DNA from: Curtobacterium sp. GC_Cur_3
Lineage (GTDB): Bacteria > Actinomycetota > Actinomycetes > Actinomycetales > Microbacteriaceae
Assembly: GCF_026544205.1 (NCBI RefSeq)
Contig: NZ_JALNUI010000005.1
Location: 1 to 64,000 of the forward strand
DNA length: 64,000 nt
Direction of reading: 5' to 3'
Below, piece by piece: positions 32,408-41,251 of the stretch. Every line of letters starts with the position of its first letter. The stretch's first letter is position 1. A program made the position numbers and the translations under genes. The notes under the pieces are model-generated. The model was not told the DNA's origin. It searched no databases and saw only the letters and a program-made list of their open reading frames with translations.

Positions 32408-33259
32408 GTGGACGACACAGCAGACACCGCCCGGGAGGCCCGGGTCGACCCCGGCGGACGCCTCGCCGCCGCGGAGCACGCCAGGACCGTCGCCGAGCAG
32501 GCCGACCGGCACGCCCTCACGCTGGAGTCGGTGCTCGCGGTGCTCCGGTCGTCGCGGGTCGGCGACGCAGCGGCGCGGGCCGAGGCCGTCGAGATCGCCT
32601 CGGCCGCCCTCGTCGAGCTGCGCACCGCGACGGACCTGCAGCGCGGGGCCCTGCTCGAACCGGTGACCGGGGCGTTCTCCCGACTCCGCGCCGACCTCCG
32701 CCCGCTCGTGCGCTTCGGCGACCTCGACGTGCAGTTCGTCGAGCCGCCGGCCACCGGTCGGGCCCTGCCCGGTGACGTCGCGCACGCCGCCAGGGCGATC
32801 GTGCGGACGGCGGTCCTCGCGCTCGCCGACGAGGGTCGGGCGCAGCGGGTCCGCATCCAGTGGGACTGCGACGGCCGGAACCTGCTCATGCAGCTCCGCG
32901 ACGACGGTGCCGGCACGCTCGACACCCACGACGACGCCATGCGGCCGATCGCCGAGCGGGTCGCGGCCCTCGACGGACGGCTCCGGGTCGACTCGACACC
33001 CGCGTGGGGCTCCGTCCTCGACATCTCGCTCCCCCTGGACCCGCCGGCCGGACAGGTCGACGTGGCCGACGACGCCGACCTCACCCCGCGGGAGCGCGAC
33101 GTGCTGCGCCTCGTGGTCACCGGCGTCGGCAACCGGGAGATCGCCGACGGGCTCGGCATCACCGTCAACACGGTGAAGTACCACGTGGCGAACCTGCTCC
33201 GGAAGCACGGGGCCCGGACCCGCGCCGAACTCGCCGCCGCAGCCGGGGCCCGCTCGTGA
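32408..33259 (+). CDS. Histidine-kinase-like ATPase domain fused to a LuxR DNA-binding domain
   Basis: A 283-residue regulator with no receiver domain. Residues 20-75 are helical; 100-212 resemble a GHKL ATPase of NarL-family sensor kinases, with the G1 box RDDGAG (164-169) and the G2-like WGSVLDISLP (200-209), but the N-box Asn is missing (AIVRTAVLA at 130-138), so ATP hydrolysis is doubtful. Residues 225-275 are a LuxR/NarL helix-turn-helix (LTPRERDVLRLV...NREIADGLGITVNTVKYHV). It looks like a kinase and its response regulator collapsed into one soluble sensor. It is divergent from hxlB, its probable target. Confidence 0.85.
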   Translation: MDDTADTAREARVDPGGRLAAAEHARTVAEQADRHALTLESVLAVLRSSRVGDAAARAEAVEIASAALVELRTATDLQRGALLEPVTGAFSRLRADLRPLVRFGDLDVQFVEPPATGRALPGDVAHAARAIVRTAVLALADEGRAQRVRIQWDCDGRNLLMQLRDDGAGTLDTHDDAMRPIAERVAALDGRLRVDSTPAWGSVLDISLPLDPPAGQVDVADDADLTPRERDVLRLVVTGVGNREIADGLGITVNTVKYHVANLLRKHGARTRAELAAAAGARS

Positions 33260-33275
33260 CGGACGCCTTGCTGTC

Positions 33276-33953
33276 TCAGGGCGTGAAGCGGTAGCCCATC
33301 CCCGACTCGGTGACCAGGTACCGGGGGTGCGCGGGGTCCGGCTCGAGCTTCCGCCGCAGCTGCGCCATGTAGAGCCGCAGGTAGCCGGAGTCGTTGCCGT
33401 GCGTCGGACCCCAGACCTCGGTCAGGAGCATCTCGCGCGTCATCAGCCGGTCGGGGTTCGTGACCAGGACCTCGAGCAGCCGCCACTCGGTCGGGGTGAG
33501 CCGGATCGCGGGCCCCTCGGTCGACGTCACCTGCTTCGCGACGAGGTCCACGAGCAGCGGGCCGATCGCGATGGACGGGGTCTCCTCGGTCGCGACGACC
33601 CGCCGCCGACCGAGCGCCCGGAGCCGTGCGAGCAGCTCGTCCATCTGGAACGGCTTCGTCACGTAGTCGTCCGCGCCGGCGTCGAGGGCGTCGACCTTGT
33701 CCGCCGAGTCCGTCCGCCCGGACAGCACCAGCACGGGCACCTGCGACCACGCCCGGATGCCCTGCAGGACGCCGATCCCGTCGAGCCGCGGCATGCCGAG
33801 GTCGAGCATCACGATGTCCGGGCGCTCGGTGATCACCGCGTCGATGGCGGCGCGGCCGTCCCGGGCGGTGACGACGTCGTACCCGCGGGCGGTCAGCGTC
33901 ACGCCGAGGGCCCGGACGAGCTGCGGGTCGTCGTCCGCGATCAAGACTTTCAT
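33276..33953 (-). CDS. kdpE: Response regulator KdpE
   Basis: A 225-residue OmpR-type response regulator. The receiver domain (1-120) has acidic Asp7/Asp8, phospho-acceptor Asp51 in MLDLGMP, and a Lys near 100; the winged-helix DNA-binding domain (128-225) ends with TVWGPTHGNDSGYLRLYMAQLRRK-like KdpE features. It receives phosphate from KdpD and switches on kdpFABC at low potassium. The ATG overlaps the kdpD stop (ATGA). It is convergent with the ATPase-LuxR gene, 16 bases apart. Confidence 0.95.
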   Translation of the reverse strand: MKVLIADDDPQLVRALGVTLTARGYDVVTARDGRAAIDAVITERPDIVMLDLGMPRLDGIGVLQGIRAWSQVPVLVLSGRTDSADKVDALDAGADDYVTKPFQMDELLARLRALGRRRVVATEETPSIAIGPLLVDLVAKQVTSTEGPAIRLTPTEWRLLEVLVTNPDRLMTREMLLTEVWGPTHGNDSGYLRLYMAQLRRKLEPDPAHPRYLVTESGMGYRFTP

Positions 33954-36442
33954 CGGGCTTCCACTCCCAGGTGTCCGGCGATGGGCAGCCGCACCACCAT
34001 GGTCAGTCCGCCGCCGGGGGTGTCGTCGACCTCGATGGTGCCGCCCATCCCCTCGGTGAAGCCCCGCGCGAGTGCCAGCCCGAGCCCCAGCCCGGTGTCG
34101 TTGTCGGTGTCGCCGAGCCGCTGGAAGGGCTGGAACACGTCGTTCCGCTGCACCTCGGGGATGCCCGGCCCGTGGTCCGTGACGCGGAGCTCGACCCCGC
34201 CGCCGAACGCACTCGCCGCCACCCGGACGCTCGTGCCGTCGGGGCTGTAGCGGACGGCGTTCGCCAGCAGGTTCACGATGACGCGCTGCAGCAGCACCGG
34301 GTCGGCGAGCACCTGCGGCAGGTCGGCCGGCAGGTCGAGGTCGACGTCGTCAGGCCCGAGCTCCAGCTCGTCGAGGGCCGGCGCGACCACGGTCTCGAGC
34401 GGCAGCGGCACGGGCGTGACCGCGAGCACCCCCGCCTGCACCCGCGAGACGTCGAGCAGGTCGCCCAACAGCACCGCGAGCTGACCGAGGCTCTCGTCGG
34501 CGGTCGCGAGCAGGGCCTCCCGGTCGGTCTCGGACAGCCGGATGTCGCTGGCACGGAGGGTCTGCACGGCGGCCGAGGCGGCCGCGATCGGCCGGCGGAC
34601 GTCGTGGCCGACGGCCGCGAGGATGGCGCTCCGCACCCGGTCCGCCGCCGCGATCCGCTCGGCGTCCACCGCGGTGCGGGTGAGTGCCCGGTGCTCCAGG
34701 GCGGCGTCGATCTGCTGCTCCACGACCCGCAGCAGTCGGCGCTGGGTCGGGTCGTCGGGTGCGCCGGCGAACTCCAGGACCGCACCGGACGGGAGGCTCG
34801 TGGTGGCGTCCGGCGTCTCCTCGAACGTCCCGGACGTCGCCGGCACGACCTCGCCCTGGCGGACACGCAGCCCGGTGAAGCCGAAGGCCTCGCGGGTGCG
34901 GTCGACGAGTGCCTGCAGGGCGTCGTCGCCGCGCAGGACGCTGCCGGCGATCCCGACGAGGAGCCCGGACTCCGCCGCAGCCCGACGAGCCGTGCGGGAG
35001 CGGCGTGCGGACCGGTCCACCACGAAGCTGACGAGCACGGCGCTGATGACGTACATCACCAGGGCGACGAGGTGCCACGGCTGCTGCACGGTGACCTGGT
35101 GCAGCGGCTGGACGAAGAAGAAGTCGAGACTGAGCCCCGAGAGCACGGCCGCGAACACCGCCGGCAGCATCCCGCCGACCAGCGCCACGACGAGGACGAG
35201 CAGCTGGTACGCCAGGACGTCGACCGTGATCGAGTCCGGGTCGTGGGTGAGGCTGAGCGCCCAGGTGAGCAGCGGCCCCGCGACGAGGGCGAGCACGAAC
35301 GCGGCGACCACGCGGCCCCGGGACAGGCTGCCGCCGAGCTTCGGCAGGGCGATCCCGCCGCCGGCCCGCTCGTGCGTGACCACGTGCACGTCGATGTCGC
35401 CGGACTCCTGGATCACCGTGTTGCCGATGCCCGGGCCGGTGACGGCGGCGGTCGCGCGACTCCGGCGGCTGACCCCGATGACGATCTGCGTCGCGTCGAT
35501 CGACCGGGCGAACCGCACCAGCGTCGAGGGCACGTCGTCACCGACCACCTGGTGGTACGTCCCGCCGAGCTGTTCGAGCAGCGCCCGCTGTTTGCCGAGC
35601 GCACCGGGGTGGCGTTCCCGCAGCCCGTCGTTCGTCGTGACGTGCACGGCCGCGAGCTCCCCGCCCGCGGACCGCGCCGCGATCCGGGCCCCGCGGCGCA
35701 GGAGGGTCTCGCCCTCGGGCCCGCCGGTGAGGGCGACGAGGACGCGCTCCCGGGCCTCCCACCGGTGGTCGATGCCGTGTTCGGCGCGGTAGCGCTTGAG
35801 CGCGTCGTCGACCTCGTCGGCCAGCCAGAGCAGGGCGATCTCGCGCAGGGCGGTGAGGTTGCCCAGGCGGAAGTAGTTCGACAGCGCGGCGTCGATCCGG
35901 GCGGCCGGGTAGACCAGCCCGTCGGAGAGCCGCTCGCGGAGGGCCTGCGGCGACAGGTCGACGACCTCGATCTGGTCGGCGGCGCGGACCACGGCGTCCG
36001 GGACGGTCTCCCGCTGGACGGTGCCGGTGATCTCGCGCACGACGTCGCCGAGGGACTGCATGTGCTGGATGTTCACCGTCGAGATGACGTCGATGCCGGC
36101 GGCGAGCAGGGCCTCGACGTCCTGCCAGCGCTTCTCGTGCGGGCCGCCGGGGGCGTTCGTGTGGGCGAGCTCGTCGACCAGGGCGACGTCGGGCCGGCGT
36201 GCGACGACGGCCGCGAGGTCCAGGTCGTCGAGCTCGACGCCGCGGTGCTGTTCGGTGCGGCGGGGCACGACCTCGAGCCCGTCGACGAGCGCGGCGGTGG
36301 CGGCGCGGCCGTGGGTCTCGACGACGGCGACGACCACGTCCCGGCCCTCGGCACGCAGGCGACGCCCTTCCTCGAGCATCGTGAAGGTCTTGCCGACGCC
36401 GGGTGCGGCACCGAGCAGGACCCGCAGCTTCCCTCGCTTCAC
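33950..36442 (-). CDS. kdpD: Sensor histidine kinase KdpD
   Basis: An 830-residue membrane sensor kinase. The N-terminal KdpD domain begins at once with the Walker A GAAPGVGKT (11-19), followed by a Walker B region (ALVDELAHTN) and a universal-stress-protein domain near 215-345. Four membrane segments cluster around 375-475, then a GAF-like region, the H-box with His613 in AVGHDVRRP, and the ATPase domain ending near 825. It senses potassium limitation and phosphorylates KdpE. The GTG at 36442 is chosen for homology and a GAGAGGA site. A dispersed-motif copy at 34791-34800 codes for SLPSG. It is coupled to kdpE. Confidence 0.95.
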   Translation of the reverse strand: MKRGKLRVLLGAAPGVGKTFTMLEEGRRLRAEGRDVVVAVVETHGRAATAALVDGLEVVPRRTEQHRGVELDDLDLAAVVARRPDVALVDELAHTNAPGGPHEKRWQDVEALLAAGIDVISTVNIQHMQSLGDVVREITGTVQRETVPDAVVRAADQIEVVDLSPQALRERLSDGLVYPAARIDAALSNYFRLGNLTALREIALLWLADEVDDALKRYRAEHGIDHRWEARERVLVALTGGPEGETLLRRGARIAARSAGGELAAVHVTTNDGLRERHPGALGKQRALLEQLGGTYHQVVGDDVPSTLVRFARSIDATQIVIGVSRRSRATAAVTGPGIGNTVIQESGDIDVHVVTHERAGGGIALPKLGGSLSRGRVVAAFVLALVAGPLLTWALSLTHDPDSITVDVLAYQLLVLVVALVGGMLPAVFAAVLSGLSLDFFFVQPLHQVTVQQPWHLVALVMYVISAVLVSFVVDRSARRSRTARRAAAESGLLVGIAGSVLRGDDALQALVDRTREAFGFTGLRVRQGEVVPATSGTFEETPDATTSLPSGAVLEFAGAPDDPTQRRLLRVVEQQIDAALEHRALTRTAVDAERIAAADRVRSAILAAVGHDVRRPIAAASAAVQTLRASDIRLSETDREALLATADESLGQLAVLLGDLLDVSRVQAGVLAVTPVPLPLETVVAPALDELELGPDDVDLDLPADLPQVLADPVLLQRVIVNLLANAVRYSPDGTSVRVAASAFGGGVELRVTDHGPGIPEVQRNDVFQPFQRLGDTDNDTGLGLGLALARGFTEGMGGTIEVDDTPGGGLTMVVRLPIAGHLGVEAR

Positions 36443-36479
36443 GTGCTCATCCTCTCGCGTCGTGGTGCTGCGTCGTGCG

Positions 36480-36545
36480 GAACCAGGTTCTGGACACCGC
36501 ACCGCGCAATCGCTCGGTGCGGTGTCCGGATCCCGGTGTGGTGCG
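36480..36545. repeat. Palindromic interspersed repeat, family 1, copy B, between kdpC and kdpD
   Basis: Perfect 13-base arms GGACACCGCACCG (36492-36504) and CGGTGCGGTGTCC (36515-36527) enclose a 10-base loop, with weaker outer pairing. It shares layout and much sequence with 8062-8117. In the 114-base kdpC-kdpD gap it can end or reduce transcription between pump genes and regulator genes. The gap holds no other feature I can see. Confidence 0.75.
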
Positions 36546-36556
36546 GGCAGGCCGGG

Positions 36557-37159
36557 TCAGGACAGCGCCGCCAGGGCCAGGTTGAGCTGGAGGACGTTGA
36601 CCGCGGGGCCACCGAGGACGCCGAGCTGGCGGCCCTCGGTGTGCGCGGCGACCAGGGCACGGACCCGCGACTCCGACAGGCCCCGGGCCTCGGCCACCCG
36701 GGCGACCTGCTCGCGGGCGTACTCGGGGCTGACGTCCGGGTCGAGGCCGGAGCCCGACGCCGTCACCGCGTCCGCGGGCACCTCGGCGGCGGGGACCCCG
36801 TCGGCCTTCGCGACCGCCGTACGACGCTCGTCGATGGCCTTGGTCAGGTCGGGGTTGCTCGGCCCGAGGTTCGACCCGGACGAGGCACCGGCGTCGTACC
36901 CCTTCTCGCCGGCGGCCGACGGGCGGGTCTGGAACCAGCGGTCGGCGTCCTTGCCGCTGACCGCCTGCCCGATGAGGGAGGAGCCGACGACCTTCCCCGA
37001 CGCGTCGGTGACCATCGAGCCGTTGGCCTGGTCGTGGAAGGCCACCTGCCCGACGCCGAACACCGCGAGGGGGTAGGCGACGCCGAGCACGACGGTGGCG
37101 AGGACGGTGAGGCGGACGGCCACACCGAGTGAACGGACGGAACTACGTGGTGATGCCAT
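36557..37159 (-). CDS. kdpC: Potassium-transporting ATPase subunit KdpC
   Basis: A 200-residue KdpC subunit with one N-terminal membrane helix (residues 12-38) and an extracytoplasmic domain. Family motifs are FHDQANGSMV, SSLIGQ, FQTRPSAAG, SGSNLGPSNP and ASGSGLDPDVSP. KdpC is a catalytic chaperone that raises the ATP affinity of KdpB in the KdpFABC pump. It follows kdpB by 5 bases. The C-terminus (LAALS) is intact, and the end is followed by the family-1 palindrome. Confidence 0.96.
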   Translation of the reverse strand: MASPRSSVRSLGVAVRLTVLATVVLGVAYPLAVFGVGQVAFHDQANGSMVTDASGKVVGSSLIGQAVSGKDADRWFQTRPSAAGEKGYDAGASSGSNLGPSNPDLTKAIDERRTAVAKADGVPAAEVPADAVTASGSGLDPDVSPEYAREQVARVAEARGLSESRVRALVAAHTEGRQLGVLGGPAVNVLQLNLALAALS

Positions 37160-37164
37160 GGTTT

Positions 37165-39306
37165 TCAGAACCCCGGGATGAGACCGACGACGAGGTCGAT
37201 CAACTTGATGCCGATGAAGGGGACGATGACGCCGCCGAGCCCGTAGACGAGCAGGTTGCGGCCGAGGATCGACGACGCCGAGGCTGCGCGGTACTTGACG
37301 CCACGCAGGGACAGCGGGATGAGCGCCACGATGACGAGCGCGTTGAAGATGATCGCCGACAGGATCGCCGACGCCGGGCTGTGCAGGCCCATGATGTTGA
37401 GCGCCGCCAGCCCCGGGAACACGGCCTGGAACATCGCCGGGATGATCGCGAAGTACTTCGCGACGTCGTTGGCGATCGAGAACGTGGTGAGCGCCCCGCG
37501 GGTGATGAGCAGCTGCTTGCCGATCCGGACGACGTCGATGAGCTTCGTCGGGTCCGAGTCGAGGTCGACCATGTTGCCGGCCTCCTTCGCCGCGGTCGTC
37601 CCGGTGTTCATCGCCACGCCGACGTCCGCCTGCGCCAGGGCCGGGGCGTCGTTCGTGCCGTCGCCGGTCATCGCGACGAGGTTGCCGCCCTCCTGCTCCC
37701 GGCGGATGAGCGCGAGCTTGTCCTCCGGGGTGGCCTCGGCGAGGTAGTCGTCGACCCCGGCCTCGGCGGCGATCGCCTTCGCGGTGCGGGGGTTGTCGCC
37801 GGTGATCATCACCGTGCGGATGCCCATCGACCGCAGCTCGCCGAAGCGCTCCGCCAGGCCGTCCTTCACGACGTCCTTGAGGTGCACGACGCCGAGCAGC
37901 GTGACCGCGCCCGAGGGTGAGCGCCGACCGACCACGAGCGGCGTGCCGCCCTGGTCGGAGATCTCGGCGACCGTGGCGTCGACCGCCGCGACGACACGGG
38001 CATCGGAGGTGTCTGCCCAGGCCAGCACTGCGGCAGCGGCACCCTTCCGCACCGAGGAGCCGTCGGGCAGGTCGACGCCGGACATGCGCGTCTGCGCGGT
38101 GAACGGCACCTCGACCCCGCCGTCGGGCAGCGGCGTGACGACCCCGGCGGCACGCGCCAGGTCCACGATCGACCGACCCTCGGGGGTCCCGTCCGCGGCA
38201 CTCGAGAGCGCCGCTGCGGCCATCAGCTCCGGCTCGCTGACACCGGGCACGGGCACCACGCGGGAGGCCCGGCGGTTGCCGTACGTGATCGTGCCGGTCT
38301 TGTCGAGCAGCAGCGTCGTGATGTCACCGGCGGCCTCGACCGCGCGGCCCGACATCGCGAGCACGTTGTGCTGCACCAGGCGGTCCATGCCGGCGATGCC
38401 GATCGCGGAGAGCAGCGCCCCGATGGTCGTCGGGATGAGGCAGACGAGCAGGGCGATGAGCACCGTGATGCTGACCGTCGCGCCGACCATGCCGGCGATG
38501 GGCTGCATCGTCAGGCACACGATGACGAAGACGATCGAGAGCGACGCGAGCAGGATGTTCAGCGCGATCTCGTTCGGCGTCTTCTGCCGGGCGGCACCTT
38601 CCACGAGCCGGATCATCCGGTCGATGAAGGTCTCACCAGGGGTCGAGGTGATGCGCACCACGACGCGGTCCGACAGCACCCGGGTGCCGCCCGTGACGGC
38701 GCTGCGGTCACCACCGGACTCGCGGATCACCGGCGCGGACTCGCCCGTGACGGCGGACTCGTCGACCGAGGCGATGCCGTCGATCACGTCGCCGTCACCC
38801 GGGACCACCTCGCCGGCGACCACCACGACGACGTCGCCCTTGGCCAGGTCGACGGACGCGACGTCCTCCGTGGTGTTCGCGACGGCCGCCGGGTCGGTGG
38901 CGGAGTAGTCGACGACGCGACGCGCGCTCGTGGTCGAGCGGGTCTTCCGCAGGGTGTCGGCCTGGGCCTTGCCCCGGCCCTCCGCGACGGACTCCGCCAG
39001 GTTGGCGAACACGACGGTCAGCCAGAGCCAGATGGCGATCGCGATGGTGAAGGAGGACGGGACGGGCGCGGCGGAGTCCGCCGAGCCTCCAGACCGGGTG
39101 AAGGGCTCGACGACGGCGGTGACCGTCGTCAGGGCCGCGCCCACCTCCACGATGAACATGACGGGGTTCTTCCACATGAGCCGCGGGTCGAGCTTGCGGA
39201 ACGCGCCCGGGAGGCCCGCCAGCAGCTGACGGGGCCCGAAGGCGGACGAGCGGGTGGCCGGCCGGGAGGCCGTGGTCACCTCCGGTTCGGAGGGTGCGAT
39301 GGTCAT
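37165..39306 (-). CDS. kdpB: Potassium-transporting P-type ATPase subunit KdpB
   Basis: A 713-residue P-type ATPase, the energy-coupling subunit of KdpFABC. Visible motifs are TGES in the actuator domain, Asp335 in DKTGTIT (the phosphorylated residue), the nucleotide-domain segment with [11 protein letters not shown], and [10 protein letters not shown]. About seven membrane helices. The ATG overlaps the kdpA stop (ATGA). The start is preceded by a run that is antisense to nothing important; longer frames lie inside kdpA. A degenerate dispersed motif (39082-39097) codes for residues in the first extracytoplasmic loop (RSGGSADS). Confidence 0.97.
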   Translation of the reverse strand: MTIAPSEPEVTTASRPATRSSAFGPRQLLAGLPGAFRKLDPRLMWKNPVMFIVEVGAALTTVTAVVEPFTRSGGSADSAAPVPSSFTIAIAIWLWLTVVFANLAESVAEGRGKAQADTLRKTRSTTSARRVVDYSATDPAAVANTTEDVASVDLAKGDVVVVVAGEVVPGDGDVIDGIASVDESAVTGESAPVIRESGGDRSAVTGGTRVLSDRVVVRITSTPGETFIDRMIRLVEGAARQKTPNEIALNILLASLSIVFVIVCLTMQPIAGMVGATVSITVLIALLVCLIPTTIGALLSAIGIAGMDRLVQHNVLAMSGRAVEAAGDITTLLLDKTGTITYGNRRASRVVPVPGVSEPELMAAAALSSAADGTPEGRSIVDLARAAGVVTPLPDGGVEVPFTAQTRMSGVDLPDGSSVRKGAAAAVLAWADTSDARVVAAVDATVAEISDQGGTPLVVGRRSPSGAVTLLGVVHLKDVVKDGLAERFGELRSMGIRTVMITGDNPRTAKAIAAEAGVDDYLAEATPEDKLALIRREQEGGNLVAMTGDGTNDAPALAQADVGVAMNTGTTAAKEAGNMVDLDSDPTKLIDVVRIGKQLLITRGALTTFSIANDVAKYFAIIPAMFQAVFPGLAALNIMGLHSPASAILSAIIFNALVIVALIPLSLRGVKYRAASASSILGRNLLVYGLGGVIVPFIGIKLIDLVVGLIPGF

Positions 39307-40991
39307 CGGACCAGTCCTTCTGCGAGGGGTCCCAGTGCGAGCACCGGGAAGTACGTGAGTGCGGTGACGATGACGGCGACGCCACCGAGCAGGCCGATGA
39401 ACAGCGGCCGGTGGGTGGGCAGGGTCCCGACCGTGGCGGGGACCTTCTCCTGCTTGGCGAGCGACCCGGCGAGCGCCAGGACGAACACCATCGGCACGAA
39501 GCGACCGAGCAGCATCGCGACGCCGAGCGCGGAGTTCATCCACGTCGTGTTCGCGGTCAGGCCACCGAAGGCCGAGCCGTTGTTGTTGCCGGCGCTGGTG
39601 AAGGCGTAGAGCAGCTCGGACAGGCCGTGGTTGCCGGAGTTGAAGACCGACGTGCCGAGGACCTGTTCGCGGACGCCGGGGATGACGAGCGAGAGCGCCG
39701 TCCCGAGAAGCACCACGGTCGGGGTGACCAGGATGTAGAGCGCGGCGAAGGTCATCTCCCTGGCGCGGATCTTCTTGCCGAGGTACTCCGGCGTGCGGCC
39801 GACGAGCAGCCCGCCGATGAAGACCGTGATCACGGCGAGGACGAGCATGCCGTACAGGCCGGACCCGACGCCGCCGGGGGTGACCTCGCCGAGCATCATG
39901 TTCAGCATCGCCATCATCCCGCCGAGCGGGGTGAAGCTGTCGAACATGGCGTTCACGGCCCCGGTCGAGGTGGCGGTCGACGCCGTGCCGAACAGCGTGG
40001 AGCCGAGGATCCCGAAGCGGACCTCCTTGCCCTCCATCGCGGCACCGGCCGCGTGGGTGGCCACACCGCCGCCGGCGAGTTCGGCGATCGACATCGCCGA
40101 CAGGGACACGAGGAAGATCGCGCCCATCACGGCGAGGATCGCGTAGCCCTGGCGGTGGTCGCCGACCATCCGGCCGAAGGCGCGCGGGAGGGAGAACGGG
40201 ATGACGAGCATGAGGAAGACCTCGACGAGGCTCGTCCACGCCTGCGGGTTCTCGAACGGGTGCGCCGAGTTCGCGTTGTAGTAGCCACCACCGTTCGTCC
40301 CGAGGAGCTTGATGGCCTCCTGCGAGGCGACGAAGCCGTCCGGGATGTGCTGGGTGCCGCCGATCAGCGTCGTGACGTCGGTGCCGGCGCCCCAGGACTG
40401 GATGACTCCGCCCGCGACGAGGACGAGTGCGAACACGAAGGACAGCGGCAGGAGCAGCCGGCCCGTGCCGCGCACGACGTCGACCCAGACGTTGCCGAGC
40501 GTGCCGGTGTTGCGTCGCGCGAAGCCGCGCACCAGGGCCACGGCGACCGCGAGGCCCACCGCTGCCGACAGGAAGTTCTGCACGGCGAGGCCGGCCATCT
40601 GCACGGAGTACCCGAGGGTGACCTCCGGCGAGTAGGACTGCCAGTTCGTGTTGGAGACGAACGACGCCGCCGTGTTGAACGCCAGCGACGGGCCGACGGC
40701 CGGCAGCCCGAGGTCACCCGGCAGCACGACCTGGATGCGCTGCAGGAGGTAGACGAACAGCACGCCGACGACGCTGATGAGCAGCACGCCGCGGAGGTAC
40801 GCGGGCCAGGACTGCTCGGCGTCGGGCTCGACGCCGATGAGCCGGTACACGACCCGCTCGGCCCGACCGTGGTGCCCGGACTCGAACACGCGCGCGATCC
40901 AGTCGCCGAGCGGCCGGTACGCGACCACGAGCAGCAGCACGAGGACTGCGACCTGGGCGATGCCGGCCCACGTCTGTGCACTCCCGCCCAT
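39303..40991 (-). CDS. kdpA: Potassium-transporting ATPase subunit KdpA
   Basis: A 562-residue channel-like subunit with ten or more membrane helices and four pore loops related to potassium channels ([42 protein letters not shown]). It selects potassium for the pump. The ATG overlaps the kdpF stop by one base (TGATG). Length and motifs are normal for the family, and no residue seems missing. Confidence 0.97.
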   Translation of the reverse strand: MGGSAQTWAGIAQVAVLVLLLVVAYRPLGDWIARVFESGHHGRAERVVYRLIGVEPDAEQSWPAYLRGVLLISVVGVLFVYLLQRIQVVLPGDLGLPAVGPSLAFNTAASFVSNTNWQSYSPEVTLGYSVQMAGLAVQNFLSAAVGLAVAVALVRGFARRNTGTLGNVWVDVVRGTGRLLLPLSFVFALVLVAGGVIQSWGAGTDVTTLIGGTQHIPDGFVASQEAIKLLGTNGGGYYNANSAHPFENPQAWTSLVEVFLMLVIPFSLPRAFGRMVGDHRQGYAILAVMGAIFLVSLSAMSIAELAGGGVATHAAGAAMEGKEVRFGILGSTLFGTASTATSTGAVNAMFDSFTPLGGMMAMLNMMLGEVTPGGVGSGLYGMLVLAVITVFIGGLLVGRTPEYLGKKIRAREMTFAALYILVTPTVVLLGTALSLVIPGVREQVLGTSVFNSGNHGLSELLYAFTSAGNNNGSAFGGLTANTTWMNSALGVAMLLGRFVPMVFVLALAGSLAKQEKVPATVGTLPTHRPLFIGLLGGVAVIVTALTYFPVLALGPLAEGLVR

Positions 40992-41080
40992 CAGAACTGC
41001 TCGGGGCGCACGAGCGCCCAGACGAGGTACACGACAGCGGCGATGCCGAGGACGGCGGCGATGACGGTGATGGCGATCAC
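40991..41080 (-). CDS. kdpF: Potassium-transporting ATPase subunit KdpF (29 residues)
   Basis: A 29-residue single-helix membrane protein starting with GTG: the first 20 residues are hydrophobic (Val, Ile, Ala, Leu), followed by [11 protein letters not shown], the family's C-terminal ending. KdpF is a lipid-like stabiliser of the KdpABC complex. GGTGGAG 5-7 bases upstream is the ribosome site. Stop overlaps the kdpA start by one base and the start overlaps the stop of the microprotein upstream by 4 bases (GTGA), so three genes are translated in a chain. Confidence 0.9.
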   Translation of the reverse strand: MIAITVIAAVLGIAAVVYLVWALVRPEQF

Positions 41081-41160
41081 AGTCGCTCCACCCCCTTGGC
41101 GATCAGTGTCACGACGCCGAACACGGCGAGGACACCGGCGACGACGAAGACGTCGAACAC
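41077..41160 (-). CDS. 27-residue membrane microprotein at the head of the kdp operon
   Basis: A small gene starting with GTG, with AGGAG 7 bases ahead. It codes for 27 residues: a hydrophobic helix [17 protein letters not shown] (1-17), then [10 protein letters not shown]. The helix plus basic/acidic tail is like KdpF but the sequence differs. Its stop overlaps the kdpF start (GTGA). Position, ribosome site, coupling and composition all argue that it is real and first in the operon. It may be a second small subunit of the potassium pump or a leader controlling kdpF translation. I know of no established name. Confidence 0.75.
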   Translation of the reverse strand: MFDVFVVAGVLAVFGVVTLIAKGVERL

Positions 41161-41251
41161 GTGGGACTCCTGGAGATCATCGATGCCCGCGGCAGGTGCC
41201 GTGGGCCGCACCGGTTGGGGTGCGTTGACGATGGTGTCCCCGGGGGCGGCG

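Noticed and set aside
33971..37132. Long plus-strand frame opposite kdpD and kdpC
   Set aside because: Antisense to kdpD/kdpC, which have complete catalytic motifs; composition is His/Arg/Glu-rich without domain signs.
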